A DNA stretch of 64,000 nucleotides, from positions 8,943,001 to 9,007,000 of the forward strand of contig JAVMKO010000006.1 of NCBI GenBank assembly GCA_032164245.1. Reading direction: 5' to 3'. The notes below the pieces were generated by a model that was not told where the DNA came from, ran no database searches, and saw only the letters and a program-made list of their open reading frames with translations. A program made the translations under genes and the position numbers. Origin of the DNA: Sternotherus odoratus (Eukaryota > Chordata > Testudines > Kinosternidae). Below, one piece after another: positions 10,398 through 19,925 of the stretch (positions are counted from its first letter, which is position 1; every line of letters begins with the position of its first letter).

Positions 10398-10954
10398 CAG
10401 GGGTGGGCAAACTTTTTGGCCCAAGGGCCATATCAGGGTTGCAAAATTCTACGGAGGGCTGGGTAGGGGAGGTGGTGCCTCCCCAAACAGCCTGGTCCCG
10501 GCCCCTATCACTTCCCACTCCCTGACTTCCCCCCTCAGAACCCCTGACCCATCCAAAACCCCCTGCTCCTTGTCCCCTGACCGCCCCCTCCAAAGATCCC
10601 CTGGGACCTCACCCCCTATCTAAGCCCCCCCGTTTCCTGACTGCCCCAACCCTACCCACATCCCTGCCCCCTCACTGCCCCACGGGACTCCTTGCCCCTT
10701 ATCCAACCCCCCCCTTCCCTGGCCCCCTTACCATACTGTTCATAGTAGCATGTCTGGTGTCCTGGCCAGAGCCAGACATGCTGCCCTGCTCTCCCAGAGC
10801 GCTGCCCACATGGTGTGCTGAGGCTCCAGGCGAAGGAGAACAGCAGGAGATGGACCAGGCCGGGAGGCAGCCTCCCAGGCTGGGAGCTCAGGAGATGGGC
10901 AGGACGGTTCTATGGGCCGGATGTGGCCCATAGGCTGAAGTTTGCCCACCTCTG
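10398..10954. mobile_element. hAT MITE, 557 bp
   Basis: The left end CAGGGGTGGGCAAACTTTTT pairs with the right end, which in reverse reads CAGAGGTGGGCAAACTTCAG. The flanking octamers TCCAAGGC and TCCTAGAC agree at six of eight positions, as expected for an aged hAT 8-bp duplication. The interior is C-rich low-complexity sequence (10480-10740). No transposase is present. Confidence 0.85.
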
Positions 10955-10962
10955 TCCTAGAC

Positions 10963-11860
10963 GCTGTGATATATAATTAAATAATAATATTATCCTTCCA
11001 TCCCTGACAGGATGCAGGAGGCTGTTGGTGAAGTGGGTTGAGATCCATGTAATGGAAGGTGCTGTGAAAGGACAAAGTGTTGTTGTTTTATATATAAAAG
11101 CCGGGTTTAGAAATGAAAATGGAATTAGGAGCCTGGTGCCTTGATCACCACAATATTTACTCCTTTGGATGATGCCAAGCGAGATCGCAGTGCAGGGCTG
11201 AGGGGAGTGAGAGTCATTCAACCGAAAGGCACAAATCCTTTCAAGAAATCTGTCGTGCCGCCAGGACCCAGCTCGACCCAGTTGTGAGAATTAACGGTGA
11301 CTGTGCTGGAGTCGTCAGAGGTCGATCTGGGGCAGGCCGGCAAGGGTCAGAGCTCTTCAATGAGGTTGCTTTCCCAGGGTGAGCCACAAGCTGTACGGTA
11401 AGGGGGAGCCGCCTTCTGACTCTGCGCCGGACAGGAGGCTGGGGATACTTCACTAATGCATGCAGGGCGCTAACAGAAAAGGTCCGTCTGTTCCAGTTAG
11501 CTGAATGCTTTTAGAGGGCCAAAGTGCAGGTTGGGAACAGTCCTTGACTTATCCACGTCGAAGCAGTTGGCATCAGAGCCGTTCCCCGGTACCCAGAGCG
11601 GGGAAATCCTGAAGTAAATGTGAGTAGACACCATGTTAGAAAAGAACTCACAATTAGGGCAACTCAGGGTCACCAGGTCTCCCAGCAGGGACAGGTGCAT
11701 GCCACTCTGCTTTTGGCTGGCAGTCAAAGACTTAGCTGTGGGACTCGTGCCAGTCACTCCTGAGGAACAGACACAAGACTCTGTTTTCTGGGACTGTGCA
11801 CCACCAGAGACAATCAGTAGTTTCTTCTTTTCCCCCTCTCCCCTACAAATGCACCCACTC
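10963..11860. other. Unassigned, with a possible LTR-related segment
   Basis: No gene was recognised. Within 11230-11475 a 17-base string, TGTACGGTAAGGGGGAG (11392-11408), is identical to one inside the solo LTR at 15884-15900, so part of this stretch may derive from a related LTR. A 121-codon minus-strand frame at 11497-11862 has no recognisable domain and is opposed by an 88-codon frame. Confidence 0.35.
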
Positions 11861-11863
11861 ACA

Positions 11864-12073
11864 GTCCTGGTCTACACTAGGTGGAGGGGATTGGCCTAAG
11901 ATATGCAACTTCAGCTACGGGAATAGTGTCTTCACGGTGCCGAGTCGACCGCGGCGCTCCCCGACAGGAGAGCACTGGGGGATTGATTTATTATGTCTAG
12001 CCTAGACACAATAAATCAATCCCTGAAAGATCCATCGCTACCCGCTGATCTGGCGGGTAACGTAGACCTGGCC
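11864..12073. mobile_element. Harbinger-type palindromic MITE, 210 bp
   Basis: The ends GTCCTGGTCTACACTAG and, in reverse, GGCCAGGTCTACGTTAC belong to the CTACACTA family that recurs in this window. A palindromic core (ATTTATTATGTCTAG / CTAGACACAATAAAT) lies at about 11986-12016. A 3-bp match, ACA, flanks both ends (11861-11863 and 12074-12076). Only a size-reduced, non-coding derivative remains. Confidence 0.7.
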
Positions 12074-12076
12074 ACA

Positions 12077-13351
12077 GAGCGGCTGGTGTCCAGGTTTCTG
12101 TGCAGTGATTCTGACCATGGTTGTGCAGGCATCAAAGACTCCTGAAGTCAACAGCAAATACTTTTCAATACCATTATTTCCCTGAGACTCTTTTGTATCT
12201 CTTCTGCTGCGGGCAGGGGGAGAGAGCGGGGAGACCTGAACGCTGCTTTGCACAACTCAGGGGGCTGCATGCACAAATTGCTATTTGCATAGGCAAGTAT
12301 CCAGCTGTGCATTCAATTGCTTGATATGCACAAACAAAGGCAAATACCTGCATACTGAATGGCCTCTAGTCAGTGTTTGGTGAAAATTTGGCCATTGTAG
12401 CCAGTTAACTCATTGAGTTCACTTGCTGTTGGAAAGGTTAGAATCCGAGCAGAGGAGCTGTGAAATATAGATGCAGCTTTTTGTACTTTCCCCCACAGCA
12501 CCTTATACCTGACAGTATCTTTTGTTATTTGTTATACATTTGCCAGTACTTAGAGAAATCACCTCCACACAGTATGGGCTATCCAGGTATTCACCACATA
12601 AACAGTGAGCATCTCAGTAACCACCCTGCCTGGTATGCCATAAGTCTCCTAGAGGCAGAGAAGATACAACTCAGTTTAAATCACAGTCAGAGAAAGTATT
12701 TTTCTCTCTTCTCCTCCACCTTTTCTCCTCCACCTCTTCTCTCTTCCCTTTTCCATTTCCCTTCTCTCAGCCAGTGGTGTTAGCAACAGCCATCTCCAAA
12801 GAGATTAACTCAACACAGGATGGGAGCAGCAGAGGGTAGCAGCTACCAGAGAGAAAGGACAGGGGTAAAGGCGGAGGTGTTGTATCCAGAGAATATGTCA
12901 CAACTAGTCAGAGGATCTGAAATCTCTCTGCTCCTTTTCAGTTTGTGGATAATGAATGTCGGATGGTGCTTAAATAAAATGCATTATTACTTACATTAGC
13001 AGCTGGGCACTGTGACTTCCATCTTCTTTTACATTTCAGTGGGTGTCTATGGGGCTGCGGAGCTGCCCACAGATGATATGTAGGGTTCAGCATGATAGCT
13101 TTTCCATGAGGCATATCAGGGTTAATGTTTCACATTTATTGCATTTCTTATTCACTTGGCACCCATGACAGTTGTAACTCAGCACTTTATGGTAATCTAA
13201 AAAGCCTGTCAAAGTTACTGTGTCTCATTAAAAGAGATTTAATAAGAAAACAGCCACCAGGATCCTACCTGTTCTGGAAAATTTGTCTGCCCTAGAACTT
13301 CAAACGGAGATAAACTAGAGTTCTCTCTACTCAAACAAAACAGACCGATAA
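12077..13351. other. No recognised gene; pyrimidine-rich tract
   Basis: A pyrimidine-rich stretch at about 12700-12770 contains a repeated TTCTCCTCCACCT motif. The frame at 12460-12783 (107 codons) has no domain I recognise. No repeat boundaries were found. Confidence 0.45.
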
Positions 13352-13362
13352 AATGTATCTGG

Positions 13363-13494
13363 AATCAGAGAGGTAGCCGTGTTAGTCTGGATCTGTAGAA
13401 GCGACAAAGAGTCCTGTGGCACTTTAAAGACTAACAAAAGTATTGAAGCATAAGCTTTCATGTGCTAATACCCACTTCATCGGATGCATCTGGT
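13363..13494 (-). mobile_element. Second hammerhead-like short retroelement copy
   Basis: This is a 132-bp reverse-oriented copy of the element at 3076-3205. It is flanked by the exact 11-bp duplication AATGTATCTGG (13352-13362 and 13495-13505). The minus strand starts near ACCAGATGCATCCGATGAAG and ends ACCTCTCTGATT. Both copies therefore share length, internal order and duplication length. That supports a discrete, independently moving unit rather than a random LINE truncation. Confidence 0.75.
13448..13487 (-). ncRNA. Decayed hammerhead-like motif
   Basis: On the minus strand: GCAT (13487-13484), core CCGATGA (13483-13477), an extra A, stem II strands GTGGGT and GCACAT around loop ATTA, then GAAA (13459-13456), GCTT and ATGC (13451-13448). 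One G-A mismatch and two G-U wobbles weaken stem II. The core again has C where U4 is required. It is likely inactive, but the same architecture is preserved as in the other copy. Confidence 0.4.
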
Positions 13495-13505
13495 AATGTA
13501 TCTGG

Positions 13506-13908
13506 TAATCTGAAGGCCTCCAGGCTCCGGTTCTTGGGCACAATCAATGAGAGAGACAAATCCATTCAGCTGCTTATTCCATATTGTCAGTCCTGGAAAG
13601 CTATATCCCAGGCTTGGCAGCATATGATAAAGGCACCAAGCCCTGTACCATGTAGAACTGTAAAGATTTTCACCAGCATTTTAAATGGTAACAGGAGGCT
13701 GATCTGGAGAGTGAGCAGAAGTGCTGTGTGTTTGTGGACGCTCTCCCCATTCAGAAGGTGGGTGCATTGTTGTTCTCCACCAGCTGAGCAGAAGAGTTTC
13801 CAGGAGCTCATCATAGGCAGCCCCAGACTAAGCAGGTGTCAGGAATGCAACCCACAGAGGCCAAATGGCCAGAAGAGTATAGCAAGATCAGGATCTGAGA
13901 ACAAAGGT
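13506..13908. other. Unassigned sequence
   Basis: A 164-codon plus-strand frame (13462-13956) begins inside the short retroelement and shows no recognisable domain. Wording such as CACCAGCATTTTAAATGG recalls a dispersed reptile repeat with a 'CAGCATTTTGAA' segment, also hinted near 42840. No gene call is supported. Confidence 0.35.
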
Positions 13909-14091
13909 GGCCTTGCCTTCACTGCTAACGAAGATACGCTTTTTACCTCAGGGTGACTATATAGTGCATATTTACTTTTACTGTGAGGTGAACTAAATGT
14001 GATCAGCATTACACCTCCACCTTGGGCTCACCTTGCTGGCACATTAGGTACCCTGAGGTAAAATTGCACCTTTATTAGTGAAGACAAGGCC
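13909..14091. mobile_element. Harbinger-type MITE, 183 bp
   Basis: The left end GGCCTTGCCTTCACTGCTAA and the right end, read in reverse GGCCTTGTCTTCACTAATAA, are inverted. The interior halves CTCAGGGTGACTATATAG and CTATATGT-like segments are only loosely related. No clear 3-bp duplication is seen. Confidence 0.6.
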
Positions 14092-14572
14092 TGAGAGAGT
14101 TGCCCACTTGCCTTGACTGGCAAAGAGTTGCTGTGACAGGCTAAACCCTGCTCAGCCTTCCAGAGGGAGCTTGTTTGCCCCTGGGCTCATCAGACTATGA
14201 GCTTCAGTGAGATGAGGCAGCCCAGAGGCTGGTCGGAGGGAAGCAGGAAAAGGCCTGCTTTTTTCCCCATCTGAGGAGAACCTCTAAAGGCTCCCAAACT
14301 AGGCCTTGGTCAGGATCCCTGGAGAGGGGGATGGTTGGAGACATTGACACAGGCTCGCTGTGGAGAGCCCAGGGGAAGGGAGAGTGAAGGGAGTGGAAGG
14401 ACCCCAAAAGGAGTCCCACTTGGCACTATCTCGTTTGGTTCGAGTGGACTGTTGGACTGTGAAGTGGTGCCCCAAATGGACATGGTTTAATATGTCTGGC
14501 CACCAGCAAGCAGAAGTGTAACCCACACCTTCCTCCTCCTCCCCCCCCCCCACGGGATAGGAGAGAAGCTAC
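14092..14572. other. No recognised features
   Basis: Short overlapping frames on the minus strand share a low-complexity C/T run around 14530-14552. No repeat ends or gene signals were identified. Confidence 0.45.
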
Positions 14573-14646
14573 GGCCTGGTCTACACTACACTGTAATGTC
14601 AAATTTATCCACATTAAATCGATCCTTCCACATAGCCGTCCTCACG

Positions 14647-15148
14647 ACGAAGCCCTTTAGGTCAACCTACATTCTGTCTATGGCCCCGCCACAGTTAGGG
14701 AACCCCATAGCAGCAAAGCCATCCACTATGGCCTGCACATTTCCCAGTCACTACCCTTCATAACCTCAGTTCAATGATTGCATTGGCTACTTGCATCACT
14801 GCAGCCCCCGCTGTAGATTTACCCACTCCGAATTGATTGCTGACTGACCAGTAATTGTCTGGCGTTGCAAACTTCCAGATGGTTATCACCACTCATTTTT
14901 GAACGGTGAGGGCGGCTCGCATCTTGGTATTCTGTCTGTTGAGGACAGGGGAAAGCAAGTCACAAAGTTCAATAAAGGTGGCCTTACACATGCGAACGTT
15001 TCTGAGCCAGAATCATCCCAGACCTGCAGCACTATGCGGTCCCACCAGTCCGTGCTAGTTTCCCGAGCCCAGAAACTATGGGCCTGCCCCATTGCCACCA
15101 GGATCCCCAAGTTGCCGGTACCATTGTTTTTGGAGAGGTCTGTGTCCA
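14647..15148 (-). pseudogene. Harbinger transposase fossil
   Basis: Reading the minus strand from about 15148 gives motifs typical of the PIF/Harbinger (DDE_Tnp_4) transposase, in several frames. An N-terminal part (WDRIVLQVWDDSGSE) is at about 15042-14998. A middle part reads like AALTVQK...W..VVITIWKFAT after a frameshift. The first catalytic motif, FPNCGGAID, is at about 14668-14705. The remaining catalytic residues should follow, but the transposon's terminal repeat comes within about 100 bases, so the C-terminal half is deleted. Frameshifts and stops are numerous. It would have excised and inserted DNA at short TWA-like targets together with a Myb-like partner, which I do not see. Confidence 0.75.
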
Positions 15149-15261
15149 TGTCCTCCTCGCTCTCGTAACCGCTCCGCTGCCGCGGTCTCGCTGGTTTTTT
15201 TTCATTTTTGCATGCACTGCACGATAATTCATGAGCTGTTTACAATGCTTGTAACTGCTAC

Positions 15262-15927
15262 TGTTAGGGCTAACTCAGTGTCCCTCGCTCCTTCTCACCA
15301 TGTATTCTTCCTCACCAGCAATCACATAGTTAAACTCCCAAGGGTTGTAAATCATTCGCTTGAGGCTTTAGAAGTTCAGTGTAATAGTGCTTGACGACAA
15401 GTTGTTTATGTCCTGTTATCTATACCGAGAATGTGACCTTGCCTAAACCAGTACAGTTTGTAGGCCTCACTAGATGAGCTAATGTGTTCGATCTCCAGAT
15501 TGCATTATATGTATGTAACAACTTTGCTTAGAGAACGAATAGACTCTTATTCATAAGCTTGTTGGCATCATGTAAGCTTCCTCAAGGTCCCCACACCAGG
15601 TGCCTCAAGAGGGCACTGACCTAGGACTGATGTTAGGGTTTGCTGATGTGCATGCTTCAAGTAGGTCTTTCCCTCCCTCCACCCATTCCCCCTCCCCTTT
15701 GAATATACTCTATAAAAGTCTGCTTGGTACTGATAATAAACGGAGCTGGCTACCAACCCCCTTTCTTGACCGAGAGGAGGGTGCCTCAGTTTCCCCTTTG
15801 ATCAAAGTTGAGTTGTGTGTTTCTTCAATGGTCTCTGACAGCTTGTGAGCTCCTTGCCTCAACGCCACCACTACAATCCGGAGTGTACGGTAAGGGGGAG
15901 AGATGCGCCATTAATTTTCCCCTGACA
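15262..15927 (+). mobile_element. Solo LTR, 666 bp, nested in the Harbinger element
   Basis: Starts TGTTAGGG and ends CCCTGACA, near-perfect inverted termini, with the 4-bp duplication CTAC at 15258-15261 and 15928-15931. TATAAAAG lies at 15711-15718 and AATAAA at 15735-15740, close together but in the correct order. No internal viral region is present. Since it interrupts the Harbinger element, it inserted later. Confidence 0.85.
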
Positions 15928-16567
15928 CTACGATGAGGTGAGTGGGCTCCATGCCCGCACTACTATGGCGTCAGCACGGACAGTCCATGGAAAAAGGCAG
16001 AGTTAGGAGCGGAAGCGTTTGACTAAGAAAGAAAGACGGGAGGAGAGATGCCACTTGGCAGGAGAAGTGATGCCACACTGCGAGAGATGCAGAAGCCAGA
16101 AAACTTGACATATTTACTGAACAGCGAGAGGACCTGCGAGGTGGATTCATAGCAGCCAGAGAGCACGGTTCTAGCAGAAGCAGTGGCTGGCTGTCCACCT
16201 CTCTGTCTGCTGAAAGCAGTGTGGCGTCTGCAGGCCCGAAAGGCGCGAAACGACTGTCTGCCGCACCTTGCACGGAGGGAGGGGCGAGTGCTGAGAAGTG
16301 TGACTGAAAACCCGCAAGACTTTTTATTTGCCCCCATCATGCAATGCCAGATTTACCCAGAATTCCAAGGGGCCGTGGGGACTGAGGGAACTATGGGATA
16401 CCTACCCACAGTGCACTGCTCTGAGAGTCGACGCTAGCCGCGGTAGCATGAATGCAATCCGCCGAATTAGCCTGCTTACTGGGGACACGCACGATCGAAC
16501 TTTCATCGGCTTTCTTGATTCAAAATCTAGAAAGTCGACTTTGTTTCATAGTGTAGACAAAGCCTAA

Positions 16568-17324
16568 GGAAGAAGGAGGAAGTAGAGTTTGTGGCTCACA
16601 CATAAGGTACTACAGTGGTGAACCTGGATAGATCGATGACCCTTCTTTTACTGGGGCCCAAAGCCAGACCTTCCAGTCACACAGAGGGGAGCCAGTCACA
16701 GTGGCCCTACATTGCCAAAGTGTCAGAGCAGACACTATCCTCCTCCATTCCTCTAGCTGACCCCCCTGCTGCAGCCGTATCACTCCTGTCTTGTCCAGGT
16801 CAAGTCTAGCCAGTCCAGTCTGACCCAGATCCAAGATATAGCCAGACACCAAGAAAGCTAAGAAACAGCAGACTTTGAGTTCAATGAAAAGGATAAATCG
16901 TGAGGAGTTTCTTGCACATATTATTGCTACTACAGCACAGCATAATCTCTCCAAGCATTCACCCACAGGCCTAACCCTGTCTAACCTTGTGTTTGAAAAC
17001 CTCGGAGAGGGGGGACACATTACTGCACACCTCCCTGCTAGAGGAGAATATCTGCAGGGCTACTCCCTCCACCCTGCAACATGCAACAGTTTCAACTGCT
17101 GAGGCTTTATAGACGATTGGAGAGATTTGATTTGGTTTTTCCTCTGTAAAGCGATCTCCTGCCTGAGATGAAGAATTCATCTTAAGGGACTAACACTGCA
17201 TTTCCAAGGCACTGGCTGGTTTTTTATTTACTGTTTTTCCTTGCGCGCATTCTCTGAAAATTAATCAAGATGAAGAAAATTGCAGTAAAATCATGTTCGA
17301 AGCAACTCCATTTTCATCTAGAAG
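16568..17324. other. No recognised gene
   Basis: The longest frame (136 codons, minus, 16610-17020) shows no recognisable domain and overlaps plus-strand frames. Sequence near 16790-16850 has repeated GTCCAG/CAGTCC words without a defined period. Confidence 0.45.
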
Positions 17325-17326
17325 TA

Positions 17327-17487
17327 CAGTGAAACCTCGATTTAACGGACTAATTCGGGCGAGGGGGTGTCCGTTAAAGCCGAAAGTCCGTTATTTAATA
17401 ATTTTTTAAAATCATTAAATAACAGGACTTTTGGCTTTAACGGACACCCCCTCGCCCGAATTAGTCCGTTATATAGAGGTTTTACTG
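17327..17487. repeat. Long near-perfect inverted repeat (hairpin)
   Basis: Two arms of about 74 bases are complementary with only about five differences around a spacer of roughly ten bases (TTTTAAAATC). The right arm ends GAGGTTTTACTG, a Tigger-like terminus, so this part alone has the form of a complete palindromic MITE inside the larger one. RNA from it would fold into a long duplex. Confidence 0.85.
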
Positions 17488-17849
17488 ATCACAGCCGGGA
17501 GCGAGATGTCAGCCCCGGGAGCCCGGCGGGAGCTGTCAACCCTCCCCCCCCCCCGCTCCCCGCAATGGGGAGCCGGGTGGGTGGGTTGACAGGTCCCGCC
17601 TGGAGCTGTCAACTCGCCCGCCCGGCTCCCCGCAGCGGGGAGACGGGCGGAAACTGTCAGCCCGCCCGCCCGGCTCCCCGCTGCGGGGAGCCGGGCGGCA
17701 GGGAGGGGAGGAGGGGGGGTTTGACAGCTCCCGCCCGGCTCTCTGCTGCGGGGGTGGCCCCCGAATAACGGATTTTGGATGCATTGGAAATTTTGTCCGT
17801 TGCATCCGAAGTCCGTTAAATCGGGGTCCGTTAAATCGAGGGTTTACTG
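17327..17849. mobile_element. Tigger/pogo-type MITE, 523 bp
   Basis: Begins CAGTGAAACCTCGATTTAAC and ends, in reverse, CAGTAAACCCTCGATTTAAC. TA lies on both sides (17325-17326 and 17850-17851). It consists of a complete hairpin on the left plus a very GC-rich interior (17500-17760) made of two to three diverged copies of a ~70-bp block containing CGCCCGGCTCCCCGC and AGCTGTCAAC. The terminal sequence is typical of pogo-group elements. Confidence 0.85.
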
Positions 17850-17851
17850 TA

Positions 17852-19809
17852 GTACAGATTGGTCTAAGAATGTTTTGTCCATTACTGGTTTTGAAAGGAT
17901 GCACTAGTGCTGGGTGTTTGGATGTTCCCCTGTGATTTGGATCAGAAGGGCGGAGAATTTCTGTAAAGATCAGTTCTCTTTATAAGCTACATACACAGAA
18001 GATTTTTTTTTAATGGTCCCTAAATAAAATGTAAAAGACCCAGGCAGGCAGATCTGAGGTTGTCATCAGGCATTGCTCCAGATAAGACCCATGTTTGCAT
18101 TTTAAGTCTGGTCTCTCAGCCTGGCCTGGACAAAGCTACTGGCTACTAATGGGTACACTGTTTCCATGGGAACTAAACGTCTTTTTGAAAGACTCTTTCC
18201 TTATAGCACTTTGACTATTACGATTTTCCTAATTCATCGAGGGCGTGAGTCCATAAGGAGTCCACATTTACCTCAGTGGCCACTGAATCAAGGCCTGTGT
18301 GTAGTGATGAGAAGGTCAGGCAGTTACTAAGGGGACACTGCTTCGTATTATCAGAGCAGGGGATCAGGATTCTCCCCTAAGCCCCTGGCTCGCAGACTGT
18401 TACAATGGTCAGTCGGCACACTCCACAGCTGAGCGTGCAAATGTGATCACACGATTGATTGTGACACTAGTGGGTAGCGATGGTGAAACGGTGGTGAGAT
18501 GGAAGTGAGACACCCCTTCCGTGGGACCACTGCCCAGAGGCACTTGGACAATTAACCCACCAAGAGGCACAAAGCTAGGTGAATGCGAGCTGCACAGCAG
18601 TGCACACCCACACACCTGATTACTGATTTGTTGGTGATGGGCAGCAACAGCAGAATAGTGAAAGAAAATGGAGGTGGCTAAATTCAGTAAATGAACTTGG
18701 TACATATGTGAAATACAGCTGTGCATTGGATAGAATGCAGCACAGCAATAAGATTGGCTGGTCCCATGGGTAACACAGGGTAAAGGTATGTGACTGCACC
18801 CGTCACAAAGAGCTCTGCATAGGTGCACTGAATTAATGGCTGTGAAGGGCTGGTGCCACCATTACAGACCATAGAGGCCAGTGGATGCAATCTTGGCAGA
18901 TATACAAACCAGTGTGGTGTTATACGGTGGGATATTGGTTGGGGAAATAAACAGCAGCTTCCCAAATGCCTTGCTACAGCAAATAACCAGACAAGGACCT
19001 TCTACCTTGATAACTCGGACATGTAATTGCTGGGGGTGCCTGATAAAAGAGAACATTGAATTATTAACATTATCATACAGCCAATACCGCTGTCTGGCTT
19101 GTATTTTGCTCTTTTCCATGGTCAAGAAGGAACAGAGTTATTTTAAAGGGGGGGTCTAGATGTAGACTAGATGTATTGTATCGAGATGTATTGCTCTTTA
19201 TGGTGCAAAGAAAGTCAGGAGAAGACTTCATAATGCTCTAAATTTGGTCTGCTTCTCTCTTGCTGTCTCCTGTCTATGCTCCCTCATGTACTCCCTTCTC
19301 CAACCCTCTCTCTAGGAGATGAATCTGATTTTAAACCTGAGGTCATCCAATCAGGAAATGGAAACAGTACCTATGTGACTTAAATGATAAATCCCACAGT
19401 GCAACTGAAAATACCAACAAACTTGTTTGCACTTATGAATTAGTGAACTTTGCATGTAGAGAACTGATGTTTAAATACTATCACCTGTTCATGGATAATT
19501 CACAAATAGGGGAAAAAAGGTGTGTGTGTGGAGGGGGACTATATTTTCCAAATAAATGTGTGAGTTGCTACCTCACTAGCAATGTGCTTAGCCCATTATC
19601 CAGCGGCCTCATGTGGTCATACTAAAAATGTTGGGCATGAAAATAAATCCAGTCCAACTACTGTTCCTAGCCAAGGAAGGCTGTCATGAATGACCTGTGG
19701 TGTCTATGCAATTGGTAGGGTTTGGGAATGGTTGTCCACTGAAGATTCCAAAAGTGCAAATAACGCATGCAAAATATTTAACCATCTCATAACCAATTCG
19801 GCAAGAAAC
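17852..19809. other. No recognised gene
   Basis: Overlapping minus-strand frames of 139, 93 and 87 codons between 18409 and 19125 have no recognisable domain or splice context. No repeat boundaries were identified. Confidence 0.4.
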
Positions 19810-19812
19810 TAA

Positions 19813-19922
19813 GGGCCTGGATCCTGCCCTCCTTATTTACATGAGCAATCCTAGTTAAATTAGCGGGACAACTTGCATGAGAAAATTAAACTCTCATGGG
19901 TAAGCAAGGCAGGATCCAGCCC
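19813..19922. mobile_element. Harbinger-like micro-MITE, 110 bp
   Basis: The left end GGGCCTGGATCCTGCC and the right end GGCAGGATCCAGCCC are inverted. TAA flanks both sides (19810-19812 and 19923-19925), the duplication expected of Harbinger elements. The interior is AT-rich. Confidence 0.8.
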
Positions 19923-19925
19923 TAA

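Larger units (their letters stand above)
14573..16564 (-). mobile_element. Decayed PIF/Harbinger transposon interrupted by an LTR
   Basis: The ends GGCCTGGTCTACACTAC and, in reverse, GGCTTTGTCTACACTATG are inverted and match the short CTACACTA MITEs elsewhere in the window. A transposase remnant lies on the minus strand near the left end. The right half carries non-coding sequence including a segment reading, in reverse, CTGACGCCATAGTAGTGCGG. Without the nested LTR the element is about 1.3 kb, so much of the coding region has been lost. Flanking triplets TAC and TAA are a partial match to the usual TWA duplication. This copy is a plausible relative of the source of the local MITEs. Confidence 0.75.

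Noticed and set aside
13462..13956. 164-codon plus-strand frame
   Set aside because: It begins inside a mobile element and shows no domain.
17500..17760. Promoter CpG island
   Set aside because: The GC-rich stretch lies wholly within a TA-flanked Tigger MITE.
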